From contig NZ_CP134062.1 in the NCBI RefSeq assembly GCF_031583025.1, positions 62,001 through 126,000 of the forward strand: DNA of 64,000 bases, given 5' to 3'. The notes below the pieces were generated by a model. It was not told the origin of the DNA. It did not search any database and was given only the letters and a program-made list of their open reading frames with translations. Made by a program: the position numbers and the translations under genes. Each line of letters begins with the position of its first letter. Positions within the stretch are counted from its first letter, which is position 1. The stretch comes from Mycobacterium sp. Z3061 (GTDB lineage Bacteria; Actinomycetota; Actinomycetes; Mycobacteriales; Mycobacteriaceae). Of this stretch, positions 17,672-27,300 are shown in pieces.

Positions 17672-18112
17672 TCAGCGAGAACCCGCCAGAATGGTGGCGT
17701 TCCGACGGGAGAATAGCCACTGTCCGTCTGCCCCACGCCTGAACTCGTCGTCGAATGCGGTGATGGCGTGCGCGCTGAGTTCCTCGTCGCCACCCAGTAC
17801 ATACAAGAAGAGCAGGGACCGCGCCCGCGCGCAGTCTGCATCGGTTCGTTCAAAAACGATGTTGGTGACCTGGTGGCGTGTCTTGCGTGCGACATCGGCC
17901 TCCCGCGCGGCCATCGCCATCCGAATCTGGCCGCGGCCGCTCAAAAAGCTTTCCGCCAGGCACATTTGAGCGCTTTCGGTGAACAAGTCGACGTTCTTGG
18001 TCGCCTCGCCCGAATCGATGTGGAATGCGAACCGATAGATCAGGTCCTGGCACGCCGTCTGCGCGTGCAGTTGCTCCAGCAGAGAGTTGGCTGGGGACGT
18101 TTGATTCTGCAC
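17672..18112 (-). CDS. SnoaL-like domain protein
   Basis: A 146-residue protein of the NTF2/SnoaL fold: EQLHAQTACQDLIYRFAFHID at the N-terminus, then ATKNVDLFTESAQMCLAESF and HQVTNIVFERTDADCARARS, ending WLFSRRNATILAGSR. Such proteins are small cyclases, isomerases, dehydratases or ligand binders. I chose the GTG at 18110-18112 because GGAG lies eight bases before it; a TTG six codons upstream is the alternative. It is the first gene of the operon with the FAH-family hydrolase and is preceded by the TetR-type palindrome at 18165-18179. Confidence 0.82.
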   Translation of the reverse strand: MQNQTSPANSLLEQLHAQTACQDLIYRFAFHIDSGEATKNVDLFTESAQMCLAESFLSGRGQIRMAMAAREADVARKTRHQVTNIVFERTDADCARARSLLFLYVLGGDEELSAHAITAFDDEFRRGADGQWLFSRRNATILAGSR

Positions 18113-18164
18113 GGGCGCGGCTCCTATCAACAGTGCCTGGTGCTCTCCGACAGCCTAACCAAAC

Positions 18165-18179
18165 TTGACTGAAAGTCAA
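18165..18179. promoter_or_regulatory. Palindromic operator copy 1 for the TetR at 18243
   Basis: TTGACTGAAAGTCAA is a perfect 6-3-6 palindrome lying 53 bp before the SnoaL start and 64 bp before the TetR start. TTGACT can also serve as a -35 element. The same palindrome with another spacer recurs at 18968-18982, so this is a regulator-specific site rather than chance. Confidence 0.75.
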
Positions 18180-18242
18180 TATCGTCGCGGGTCGGCAGCG
18201 GAGACGTGCTGGGTGGCCGGCCCCCGGTGTACGGTTTCGCCT

Positions 18243-18950
18243 GTGCCTCGACAATCGCCGGCGAAGACGACGCGCCGCAGCGACGACAGCAAGCGACCTG
18301 TTGGCCGTACATCCACCACCGCCGGCACCAAGGCTGCGTCCAAGGCCGACCGACGACAACAGCTGACGATCGCGGCGCTCCGACTGTTTTCGCAACACCC
18401 GTACGACGACGTTTCGGTCGACGACATCGCGAGCGAGGCCGGGGCGGCGCACGGCCTGGTGTCCTACTACTTCGGCGGCAAGCGAGGGGTGTACCTCGCC
18501 GCGCTTGCGATGGTCCAGCGGGATCTGGATTCGCTCACCCAGCCGTTGCCGTCCGACGGGGACGTAACAGCGCAGATCAAGGGGATGTCGCGGCGACACT
18601 TTGAATATTTTCGCGCCCACCCCCACCTGATGATCGGAATGTTGCATTCCGGCCCTGTCGACCCGCAGACCAGTCAGATCGCCGAAGCGAATCAGACCTC
18701 CGGTGCCCAGGCACTCGTACGGATGCTGAACCTGCCGGAGAACGACCAGCCCGCAGCGCTCGAGGCCGCTCTGCGCGGTTGCATGGGTTTTGTGAACGCC
18801 CTCACCGTCCACTGGCTGACGCACGATCAGGACCTGTCCATTGATCGCGTGGTCGACCTCGTCTTCGACGTCGTGACAGCCGCGGCCGCCAGCGCAGTGG
18901 GGATCTCAACCGTCGAGACAGCGCTGGGACGACCCCTGGCGGGGCGCTGA
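18243..18950 (+). CDS. TetR family repressor of the FAH/SnoaL and VOC/P450 genes (predicted)
   Basis: About 235 residues from the GTG at 18243. A basic N-terminal tail is followed by the TetR helix-turn-helix (LTIAALRLFSQHPYDDVSVDDIASEAGAAHGLVSYYFGGK, about residues 44-84 in pieces) and a helical ligand-binding domain. The start is uncertain because the N-terminal 35 residues have no family counterpart; a site closer to the helix-turn-helix is possible. It diverges from the SnoaL-FAH operon and precedes the VOC gene. Identical-arm palindromes lie in both flanking promoter gaps, which predicts that it controls itself and both sides. Confidence 0.9.
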   Translation: MPRQSPAKTTRRSDDSKRPVGRTSTTAGTKAASKADRRQQLTIAALRLFSQHPYDDVSVDDIASEAGAAHGLVSYYFGGKRGVYLAALAMVQRDLDSLTQPLPSDGDVTAQIKGMSRRHFEYFRAHPHLMIGMLHSGPVDPQTSQIAEANQTSGAQALVRMLNLPENDQPAALEAALRGCMGFVNALTVHWLTHDQDLSIDRVVDLVFDVVTAAAASAVGISTVETALGRPLAGR

Positions 18951-18967
18951 ACCGGCGCGATCAATTA

Positions 18968-18982
18968 TTGACTCTCAGTCAA
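18968..18982. promoter_or_regulatory. Palindromic operator copy 2, upstream of the VOC gene
   Basis: TTGACTCTCAGTCAA has the same six-base arms as the site at 18165-18179 with a different three-base centre. It lies 17 bp after the TetR stop and about 97 bp before the VOC gene ATG. Confidence 0.75.
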
Positions 18983-19078
18983 ACTCTTGGCAGACTGTCC
19001 TGCGAACCGGGGAGCGGCTGCCGGCGCGGTGACGACCCGCAACGACGCGGCCGTTCGTCATGAATCTCAGGAGGCATC

Positions 19079-19636
19079 ATGCCCGCGCCCCAGAAGCTGG
19101 CCCATATCGTCCTGGCGTCCGGCCAGCGCAACGTGATGCGCGACTGGTACTGCAAAGTGCTCAGTGCCCGAGTGCAATTCGAGAACGAATTCCTGTGCTT
19201 CCTCACCTACGACGATGAACACCACCGGATCGCCATCGGGGAGATGCCCGGCGCTCAGAAGCCTCCGCCCATGTCGACTGGGTTGCAGCACGTCGCATTC
19301 ACCTACGACACGCTGGGCGACCTGCTCGACACCTACGATGAGTTGCGATCGCAGGACATCCTCCCCATCTGGTGCGTGAACCATGGAACGACCTCATCGC
19401 TTTATTACAGCGACCCGGACGGCAACTGGATCGAATTGCAGGTCGACAACTTCGCCTCAAACGAGGAAGGCAACGAGTATCTGCGGTCGGAGCGCTTTGC
19501 CGCCAATCCCATTGGAGTACAACTTGATCCCGGAACGTACCTGCAGCGGCTGCGTCGTGGCGAGTCGGCGCAAGATCTGCTGAAGGAACTGGCCCTGGTC
19601 CAAGGACCGCCGGCGGTTCTGCCGAACCTCATTTAA
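19079..19636 (+). CDS. VOC superfamily (glyoxalase/extradiol dioxygenase-like) protein
   Basis: A 185-residue metalloenzyme-like protein with two beta-alpha-beta modules. Ligands of the 2-His-1-Glu type are visible: His9 (KLAHIVLAS), His71 (GLQHVAFTYD) and Glu119 (DPDGNWIELQVD). The C-terminal segment (about 135-185) resembles that of catechol/biphenyl-diol dioxygenase relatives. It may cleave a ring diol or act on a hydroxylated intermediate. CAGGAGG precedes the ATG by six bases. It sits behind the second TetR palindrome and before a P450 gene, so a hydroxylation then ring-cleavage then FAH sequence is a reasonable hypothesis. Confidence 0.85.
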   Translation: MPAPQKLAHIVLASGQRNVMRDWYCKVLSARVQFENEFLCFLTYDDEHHRIAIGEMPGAQKPPPMSTGLQHVAFTYDTLGDLLDTYDELRSQDILPIWCVNHGTTSSLYYSDPDGNWIELQVDNFASNEEGNEYLRSERFAANPIGVQLDPGTYLQRLRRGESAQDLLKELALVQGPPAVLPNLI

Positions 19637-19762
19637 AGCAGGCAGAAAACGCGGCCTGGCCCGGCGGGGCTGACGCGCGTGCCAAGGGGGAGCTCTGCGA
19701 ACAGTTCTGTGGATGTCGACGATCGTGTCCCGACCGGACCGGAAGTTGCTACCGTCCACGCC

Positions 19763-20977
19763 ATGACCGCCTCGATAGACCCGGCCGAGTTCTTCAGCGA
19801 CGCGGCCATTCAGGATCCCTACCCCCTGTACGCCAGGCTGCGCACCGACGGCGGCGTCCACCGCGTCGGGGATTCGGATTTCTACCTCGCCAGCAGCTGG
19901 CCGGCGATCACCGGTGTGGTCAACCGGCCCGAGGTCTTCTCGTCCAATCTCACCGCGACGATGACGTTCAGCCCAGACAAAGGGGTGACGCCATTCCCGA
20001 TGGACGGCGTGGGCGGCCGCACCCACATCCTGGTCACCGCCGACGACCCGGTGCACGCCGCGCACCGCAAGTTGATGATCGGCCAGTTCACCGCCAAACG
20101 GGTGCAGGCCTTCCAGGACCTGATAGTTCGAACATTCGAAAGCCTGTGGGCCACGGCGGCAGACGACGGCACCATCGAGTGGATGGACGGCGTCGCCAAC
20201 CGGCTGCCGATGATGATCGTCGCCGAGCTGATCGGTGTCCCCGAAGCAGACGCCGACCAGCTGGCGCGATGGGGTTACGCAAGCACGCAACTGCTCGACG
20301 GACTGATGTCGGGCGAGGAATTGGCCGCGTCGATGGCCGCCATCGGCGAGCTGAGCGGCTACATCACCACGCGCATGGAACAGGCCGCCGCCAATCCGGG
20401 TGACGACCTGATCGGCGCGCTGGCGAAAGCGCGTACGGCCGGTGATCTTGACGCCTTCACCGCACAATTGATCCTGATCTCGCTGTTCAGCGCGGGCGGA
20501 GAGTCGACCGCATCGCTGCTTGGCACGGCGGTCAACATCCTGGCCACCGACGCACCGCTGCAGCGCAAACTGCGCGACCAGCCGGATCTGCTGGGGGCGT
20601 TCATCGAAGAGACGCTGCGGCTGGAGCCGCCGTTTCGGGCGCACTACCGTCACGTTCTGGAAGACACCGAGCTGGCGGGTACCGCGCTGCCGAAGGACTC
20701 GAAGGTCCTGCTGCTGTGGGGCGCGGTCAATCGCGATCCCGACCATTTCGAGGCTCCGGACGAGTTCCGGTTAGACCGCCCAAACGGCAAGGCGCACACG
20801 AGCTTCGGTAAGGGCATCCACTTCTGCCTGGGGGCACCGCTGGCGCGGCTGGAGGCCTTGACGGTGTTGCGGATGCTGCTGGACCGCACCGAATGGTTCG
20901 ACGCTGCCGAGGTCGGTCCGTGGCTGCCCAGCGTGCTCGCGCGACGGCGGGAATTCTTGCGCTTGACGTTCAAGTGA
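19763..20977 (+). CDS. Cytochrome P450 (first of three)
   Basis: A soluble 404-residue monooxygenase. The family motifs are present: I-helix FSAGGESTASLLG, K-helix EETLR, and the heme loop SFGKGIHFCLGAPLAR with Cys355 as the iron ligand. The I-helix carries Gly-Glu-Ser-Thr where most P450s have Gly-(Asp/Glu)-Thr-Thr. I chose the ATG at 19763; the frame runs 28 codons further upstream, but that part is not P450-like. It follows the VOC gene by 126 bp on the same strand and converges with the dehydrogenase gene. The redox partner is not encoded nearby. The substrate is unknown. Confidence 0.94.
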   Translation: MTASIDPAEFFSDAAIQDPYPLYARLRTDGGVHRVGDSDFYLASSWPAITGVVNRPEVFSSNLTATMTFSPDKGVTPFPMDGVGGRTHILVTADDPVHAAHRKLMIGQFTAKRVQAFQDLIVRTFESLWATAADDGTIEWMDGVANRLPMMIVAELIGVPEADADQLARWGYASTQLLDGLMSGEELAASMAAIGELSGYITTRMEQAAANPGDDLIGALAKARTAGDLDAFTAQLILISLFSAGGESTASLLGTAVNILATDAPLQRKLRDQPDLLGAFIEETLRLEPPFRAHYRHVLEDTELAGTALPKDSKVLLLWGAVNRDPDHFEAPDEFRLDRPNGKAHTSFGKGIHFCLGAPLARLEALTVLRMLLDRTEWFDAAEVGPWLPSVLARRREFLRLTFK

Positions 20978-20998
20978 CGTCAGCTTGCGGCCACCTCG

Positions 20999-22033
20999 TC
21001 AGGAAACGGTGACCATGACTTTGCCGCACTCGCGGCTTTCGCCGAGCAGTTCAAACGCCGCGTCGACCCGGTCGAGCGGGAACCGGTGAGTGATCAGCGC
21101 CGAAAGGTCCCGGCGGCTCAGCAGGTCGACGGCGTCCCCGAACCGGGCCGGGTACTCCATCGAGCCGCGGATGGTGAGCTCCTTCATCAGGACGTTCAGG
21201 AAGTTGACCGGGACCGCCTGGTAGTGCAACGCCACCACGCTGATCCGTGCCCGAGGTCCAGACCGGTCGATGATGTCGGTGAGCACCGCGTCCGACCCGG
21301 ACGCTTCGATGTATGCGTCCGTGGCCGGTGCGTGCCCGTAGGCCAATGCGCGGGTTCCGTGTAGACGTGCCAGTTCGCGCCACACCTTCGTCTGGGTCGG
21401 GTCGATCGACGCCGACGCTCCCAGCTCCTCGGCAAGCCGTCGCCGCTCCGCCGAGGGATCCACTCCGACGATCTCCGTGAATCCGCGATCGGCCAGCGCG
21501 CTGATTGCGGCCAAACCTATTGGACCACAACCGAACACGGCGACCGTGTCGCCTGGACCGACATCCGCCTGCTCGGCGGCGTGCATCCCGACCGCGAGCG
21601 GTTCGGCGAGCGCGGCGACGTCCAGGGGCATGTCGTCGGGAACCGCGATGAGCCGGCCCCCGGCGGCCGCATCCCTGACCAGCACCACATCAGCGAGACC
21701 ACCGGCGGCGCTGCCGCCGCCGATGCGGCCCGCAGTGTCATTGCCGGGATGCACCACGACCCGCTGGCCCGGAGTCACTTCGGTGACTTCGGCTCCGACC
21801 TGCCGCACCACCCCGGCGAACTCGTGCCCGAGTGGCATCGGCTCCCCGTTGGGTCCGGCCAGGCCGCCGAGCCGGATGTAAGTGAGGTCGCTGCCGCAGA
21901 TACCGCACGCATGCACCTCGATGAGCGCGTCGCGCGGACCGCAGGACGCCAGGTCTACGCGATCGACGGCTACAGTCCCTGGCGAATGGACGCGAACCTG
22001 CCGGGTAGTGGGAACTGAAGATGCGGTTGTCAT
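20999..22033 (-). CDS. Zinc-type alcohol dehydrogenase (MDR family) lacking the structural zinc site
   Basis: A 344-residue medium-chain dehydrogenase. The catalytic zinc region is present (VHACGICGSDLTYIR, then PLGHEFAGVV), and the NAD(P) fold carries FGCGPIGLAAISAL then VGVDPSAERRRLAEELGA. The four-cysteine structural zinc loop expected near residue 95-115 is replaced by a Gly/Ala-rich stretch (HPGNDTAGRIGGGSAAGG), so the enzyme has a single zinc. It probably oxidises an alcohol produced by the neighbouring P450. It diverges from the SDR gene at 22125. Confidence 0.92.
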   Translation of the reverse strand: MTTASSVPTTRQVRVHSPGTVAVDRVDLASCGPRDALIEVHACGICGSDLTYIRLGGLAGPNGEPMPLGHEFAGVVRQVGAEVTEVTPGQRVVVHPGNDTAGRIGGGSAAGGLADVVLVRDAAAGGRLIAVPDDMPLDVAALAEPLAVGMHAAEQADVGPGDTVAVFGCGPIGLAAISALADRGFTEIVGVDPSAERRRLAEELGASASIDPTQTKVWRELARLHGTRALAYGHAPATDAYIEASGSDAVLTDIIDRSGPRARISVVALHYQAVPVNFLNVLMKELTIRGSMEYPARFGDAVDLLSRRDLSALITHRFPLDRVDAAFELLGESRECGKVMVTVS

Positions 22034-22124
22034 TTGCCCGCGACACTAAGCCCAACGGCATTCTTCGGACAAGGTTTGTGACGGCCCGGGAGGCACCAAC
22101 GCGGCAACACGTAATGTTCTCCGC

Positions 22125-22901
22125 GTGGATATCAACGGAGCTAGCGCAATTGTCACCGGTGGTGCGTCGGGTATCGGAGCCGCTTCGGCCCGCCAGCTCG
22201 CCGCCAAGGGAGCCCGGGTCGTCGTCGCCGACCTACAGGCAGAGCGTGGACAGGAACTGGCGCACGAGATCGGCGGCGTGTTCGTCAGCGTCGACGTGAC
22301 GAACACCGAGCAGATCGAGGACGCGGTCAACACCGCTGTCGACCTCGGTCCGCTGCGGGCGCTGGTGAATTCGGCCGGTGTGGGATGGGCGCAGCGCACC
22401 ATCGGCAAGGACGGCGAATTCGCTTCTGCGCACAATCTGGACGCCTACAAGAAGGTGCTCGCGATCAACCTGGTCGGCACGTTCGACTGCATCCGACTGG
22501 CCGCCACGGCGATGAGCCGCAACGAACCGGGCGAGAGCGGCGAGCGCGGCGCCATCGTCAACATGACGAGCGTCGCTGCCTTCGACGGCCAGATCGGGCA
22601 GGCGGCCTACTCGTCCTCCAAGGGCGGAGTCGTCGGTTTGACCCTGCCGGTGGCGCGTGACCTGTCGGCGGTCGGCATCCGCGTCAACACCGTGGCGCCC
22701 GGCCTCATCGACACCCCGATCTACGGCGAGGGTGAAGCCTCCGAGGCCTTCAAGGCGAAACTGGGCGAGTCCGTGCTCTTTCCGCACCGGCTGGGCAAGC
22801 CCGACGAATTGGCTTCCATGGTCATCGAATTGATCACCAACTCGTACATGAACGCCGAGGTCGTCCGCGTCGACGGCGGCATCCGGATGCCACCGAAGTA
22901 G
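22125..22901 (+). CDS. SDR family 3-hydroxyacyl-CoA dehydrogenase-like protein
   Basis: A 258-residue classical SDR: cofactor motif [23 protein letters not shown], and catalytic YSSSK (in [14 protein letters not shown]). The strand-end aspartate in VVVADLQ suggests NAD. The overall pattern, with [19 protein letters not shown] and [15 protein letters not shown] segments, is that of type II 3-hydroxyacyl-CoA dehydrogenases (HSD17B10 relatives), which act in beta-oxidation and on steroids. The GTG at 22125 sits 91 bp from the divergent dehydrogenase start, so the two may share a promoter region. Confidence 0.92.
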   Translation: MDINGASAIVTGGASGIGAASARQLAAKGARVVVADLQAERGQELAHEIGGVFVSVDVTNTEQIEDAVNTAVDLGPLRALVNSAGVGWAQRTIGKDGEFASAHNLDAYKKVLAINLVGTFDCIRLAATAMSRNEPGESGERGAIVNMTSVAAFDGQIGQAAYSSSKGGVVGLTLPVARDLSAVGIRVNTVAPGLIDTPIYGEGEASEAFKAKLGESVLFPHRLGKPDELASMVIELITNSYMNAEVVRVDGGIRMPPK

Positions 22902-22936
22902 GCCCCGGCGCGCGCGTCGCGCGAGCGTGCGCGTGT

Positions 22937-22965
22937 TGCCGGCGACACTTTGCCGCCGGCATTTT
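22937..22965. terminator. Terminator hairpin between the converging SDR and P450 genes
   Basis: TGCCGGCG (22937-22944) and CGCCGGCA (22954-22961) make a perfect 8-bp stem with a 9-nt loop, followed by TTTT. It lies 36 bp after the SDR stop and 25 bp before the P450 stop on the other strand. The T run favours plus-strand transcripts. Confidence 0.7.
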
Positions 22966-22989
22966 GTGGTCACTCGCGCCCGGTAGGTC

Positions 22990-24186
22990 TTAACGCTCAA
23001 ACTCGACCAAAAGCCGCGTCGGACCTGATATTCCAACCATCGGCTTCCACGGCACGGCACCGATCCGGCGCGGTGCCCGGATACGGCTGGTGATCACCCG
23101 CAGCGCTTCGATGAGTTCGACTCGTGCCAGGTGCGCACCGAGACAGTAGTGGACGCCGCCGCCGAACGTCTGTATGGCCGGTGGCGCCGTCCGGGTGATA
23201 TCGAGGCGGTCCGGATCGTCGTAGACCGCCGGGTCCCGATTGGCCGCGGCGGTGTTCGCCATGAGGCACGTGCCCGCCGGGATGAGAAAGCCGTCGAGGT
23301 CGACGTCTTGGGTCGCGACGCGCACGGTGGCGAAGGCGATCGGGGTGTGCCGGATCAGTTCCTCTACGGCCTGCGGCGCCAGGTCCGGGTTGTCGGCGAG
23401 TAGCGCCCATTGGTCGGGGTGGTCGGCCAGCACTTGGACGGCGGCCGCCAACTGGTTGCGGGTGGTGTCCGTTCCGGCGTTGAGCAGGATCACGGCGAGG
23501 TTGACCAACTCGTCGTGGGACAGTCGATCGCCGTCGTCTTCGACGCGGATCAGTTGGGAGATCAGGTCATCGGTCAGGCACTGTCGCCGTGTGGCGATCA
23601 AGCCCTCGACGTATGACTCGAGTTGTTCCCAGGAGCGCAGAATCGCCTGCGCATCCTCGGCGACGTTGACCCCGAAGGCCTTGCTGACGTCGTCAGACCA
23701 GCACGAGAACAGATGCCAGTCGTCCCGGGGTGCACCGAGCAACGCACAGATGATGGGCACCGGATAGGGCCGGGCGATGTCCGCGACGACATCGCAGCGG
23801 CCGGCCGAACAGGCATCGACCAGTTCGGTGATCACCTCGACGCATGCCCCGCGCATCCGTTGCGCGGCGCGCGGAGTGAACGCCCGCGACACCAGCCGGC
23901 GCAGCCGGTGGTGCGCGGGGCCGTCGAGGCTGATCAGAAGTTTCGTCACCCGGTCCCAGACCGGGCCGGACGTGATGCCCTGCACCACCAGGCCGGCGCC
24001 CTGCGGCATGGCGAAGCGGGAATCGCGCAGGACGGTCCGCACCAGGTCATAGCTGAGAACCTCGGGGCCGTAGGGGCTCATCGCGATCGGTGACCGCTGT
24101 CGCGCCTCCCGCAGGATGCGGTGAGCTGTCTCGGGATCCGGTGCGTCTTCATAGGAAATCGCCGGAATCTGCGTGTCGATGGTCAT
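22990..24186 (-). CDS. Cytochrome P450 (second of three)
   Basis: A soluble 398-residue monooxygenase with canonical motifs: I-helix NAGTDTTRNQLA, K-helix EELIR, and the heme loop FGGGVHYCLGAHLAR with Cys348. The canonical acid-Thr pair is intact, unlike in the P450 at 19763. I chose the ATG at 24184-24186; the frame opens 12 codons earlier. It diverges from the large regulator gene at 24341 with a 154-bp gap. That arrangement makes it a candidate target of that regulator. Confidence 0.94.
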   Translation of the reverse strand: MTIDTQIPAISYEDAPDPETAHRILREARQRSPIAMSPYGPEVLSYDLVRTVLRDSRFAMPQGAGLVVQGITSGPVWDRVTKLLISLDGPAHHRLRRLVSRAFTPRAAQRMRGACVEVITELVDACSAGRCDVVADIARPYPVPIICALLGAPRDDWHLFSCWSDDVSKAFGVNVAEDAQAILRSWEQLESYVEGLIATRRQCLTDDLISQLIRVEDDGDRLSHDELVNLAVILLNAGTDTTRNQLAAAVQVLADHPDQWALLADNPDLAPQAVEELIRHTPIAFATVRVATQDVDLDGFLIPAGTCLMANTAAANRDPAVYDDPDRLDITRTAPPAIQTFGGGVHYCLGAHLARVELIEALRVITSRIRAPRRIGAVPWKPMVGISGPTRLLVEFER

Positions 24187-24340
24187 GGCGTCGACTATCC
24201 GAGCGCGCCCGTCAGTCGGCATCGGCCGAGATGCCGAAACCTATACCGCACGCGGACGCGTACAAGTCCACGCCGGGGCGCCGACCGTATTAGCCAATTG
24301 GCTGATGTTTCGCGCCAACCACCGCAGGATCCTGGCTACC

Positions 24341-27300
24341 ATGAGCGAAATCGATTGGAGCGACGTGGCCATGAGCGAGCTGCCAACCGGAACGGTGACG
24401 CTACTGCTGGCCGATGTCGAGAGCTCGACGCAACTGTGGGAAAACCAGCCTGACGCGATGGCAGCGGCCATCGCGCGTTTGGATCAGGCGCTGGCGGAGG
24501 GGGTCGCCGCACACGACGGGGTCCGGCCGGTTGAGCAGGGCGAGGGCGACAGCTTCGTCATCGCTTTCGCCATGGCGTCGGATGCGGTGGCCTGTGCTCT
24601 CGACCTGCAGCGCGCGCCCCTGGCTCCGATCACGCTGCGGATCGGTGTGCATACGGGCGAGGTTCGACTCCGCGACGAGAACAACTACGTCGGGCCGGCC
24701 ATCAACCGCACGGCGCGGTTGCGCGACCTCGCCCACGGAGGACAGACCGTGTTGTCGGCCACGACAAGCGACTTGGTCGTCGACCAGCTGCCCCGGGACG
24801 CGTGGTTGACGGATCTCGGCAGCCATCCGTTGCGCGATCTGCCCCGACCCGAGCGCGTGGTGCAACTGTCGCATCCGGACCTGCGCAACGACTTCCCGCC
24901 GCTGCGCACACCGGCGGCCATCCGAACCCACAACCTACCGGCCCAGCTCACGAACTTCGTTGGCCGCCAGGCGGAAATCGCCGACCTGCGAGAAGCATTG
25001 ATGGCCCACCGGCTGGTCACTTTGACGGGGGCGGGCGGAGTAGGCAAGACGCGGCTGGCCGTGCAGGTCGCATCGGAGATGGCCAACGACTTCCGCGACG
25101 GCATCTTCTACGTCGACCTCGCGCCGATCACCCATCCCGATGTGGTGACGGTGACGGCCGCACGCGCGCTTGGTCTACCGGACCAGCCCGGCCGTTCTGC
25201 AATGGACACGATGCTGCGGTTCATCCGCGACCGCCAGCTGCTGATCGTGCTCGACAACTGCGAGCACCTGCTCGACGCGAGTGCTCGCTTGGTCGCCGAA
25301 TTGCTATCATCGGCAACAGGATTGACGGTGCTGGCCACCAGTCGTGAAGCGCTCGGGGTGACCGGGGAAGCGACCTGGCAGGTGCCGTCCCTGGCGCTGG
25401 CCGACGACGCGATCTCATTGTTCGCCGACCGCGCGCGGTTAGCGCGCACCGGATTCACCATGACCGACGACCACGCCATCGTGGTAGCTGAAATCTGCGC
25501 CCGCCTCGACGGCATGCCACTGGCGATCGAACTCGCGGCGGCGCGGGTGCGGACGCTGTCGCTGACGGAGATCGTCGACGGGCTCCATGACCGTTTCCGA
25601 TTGCTGACCGGTGGTTCGCGAATCGCTGTGCGCCGTCAACAGACGCTGCGCGCGTCGGTGGATTGGTCGCACGCGCTGCTGACCGAGACCGAACGCGTCC
25701 TATTTCGCCGGCTGGCAGTGTTTCTCGGGGGATTCGACCTCGATGCCGCACAGGGTGTTGCCAGCGGCGACGACATCGAGCGCCACCAAGTCATGGATCA
25801 ACTGACCCTGCTTGTCGAGAAGTCCCTCGTCGTAGCCGAGACCTTGGGAGGCCGGACCCGGTACCGGCTATTGGAAACGGTGCGTCAATACGCACTCGAG
25901 AAACTGAGCGACTCCGGCGAGGCCGACCACACCCGCGATCGTCACCGCGATCACTACACCACAATAGCTGGGTTACTCGACGCTCCGGGACGCACCGATT
26001 ATGAGCGGCGAATGCAGCAGGCCGAAACCGAAATGGACAACCTGCGAGGCGCTTTCGGCTGGTGCCTGGAGAACGCGGACAGCGAGCACGCGTTGAATCT
26101 CGCGTCGTCGCTGCAACCCCTGTGGCACAGCCGGGGACGCATCCTGGAAGGGTGCGCCTGGTTCGATGCAGCGCTCGCCGACGATGTTGATACCCCGGCG
26201 GTCGAGCCCGCGACCCTGGCCCGCGCCCTCGCCGACAAAGCCACGCTGATCACGTTCGTCGGCTACAGCGTGAGTCCGGCGCAGCGGGCGCTGGAGATCG
26301 CGCGCGAGCTCGACGATCCAGCCCTGCTGGCGCGGGTCCTGACGGCCTGCGGCGTCGGCGCGGGCGGTGCCGATTTCGATGGTGAGGCAGCCCGGGCCTA
26401 CTTCGGAGAGGCGACCGTCCTTGCCCGTGCCAGCGGTGACAACTGGAGGCTGAGTCATATCCTCGCGCGGCGATCGAATACCGCTGTCGTAGTTGGTGAC
26501 CCGATCGAGGCCAGGGCCGCCGCCGAGGAGGGGCATCTTCTCGCTGAAGCGATGGGAAACCAGTTCGATGCACGTCAGTGCCGCCTGAGTCTCGCGATGG
26601 CACAACTGATGGAGGGCGATCTGCCAGCCGCCGTACCACAACTGAGCGCCACGGTGGCGGACTGTGAAGCGGCGCACGACGAATTTCACAAGCCGCTGGC
26701 GCTCATGGGCCTGGGCGTCGCTCAGGCGTACGCCGGCGACGTGAGCGCGGCGCGTCGCACTGCCGAAGCGGCGCTTCAGGTCGCCCCGGATGTCGGCGAA
26801 TACTTCCTGGGGATGGGTAGCGTGACCTTGGCCGCCGCAGCACTGGCCGGCGGCGATGTCGCAACCGCACACGCCGCCAGCGATGCGGCCTGGCGATATC
26901 TCAACCTTGCTCAACCGGAGAATGCCGTGGCGCAACGTGCCTTCAACGCGGTCGAGGCAGCCAGACTGCGAGGCGAACTCGATCTGGCGCGCGCCTGGGC
27001 GGACGACGCGGTAGCTGTCGCAAAGGGCTGGTATTCCGTGATCGCATATCTATCGCGGGCCAGAGTAGCTGCGGCACAGGGGTTTCCCGAACAGGCCGAG
27101 CGTGACGCTCATGACGCACTGTCCCGTTCAACAGAGAACGGAGTTTACCTCCATCTGCCTGACATTCTCGAATTCTCCGCTGAGCTGAGCCGGTCGGACA
27201 GTCTGCGAGCCGCAAGGCTGTTGGGCGCCGCGCATGGCTGCCGCCAGCGTATGGCCCTGGTGCGATTCAAGATTCACCAGTCTGGTTACGAGTCCACGGT

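Noticed and set aside
18165..18242. Upstream TTG start for the TetR gene at 18243
   Set aside because: This TTG is the first base of the operator palindrome, and the added 26 residues do not look like a TetR N-terminus.
16819..24186. Genomic island of phage or IS origin
   Set aside because: No integrase, transposase, tRNA attachment site or terminal repeat was seen; codon use looks mycobacterial throughout.
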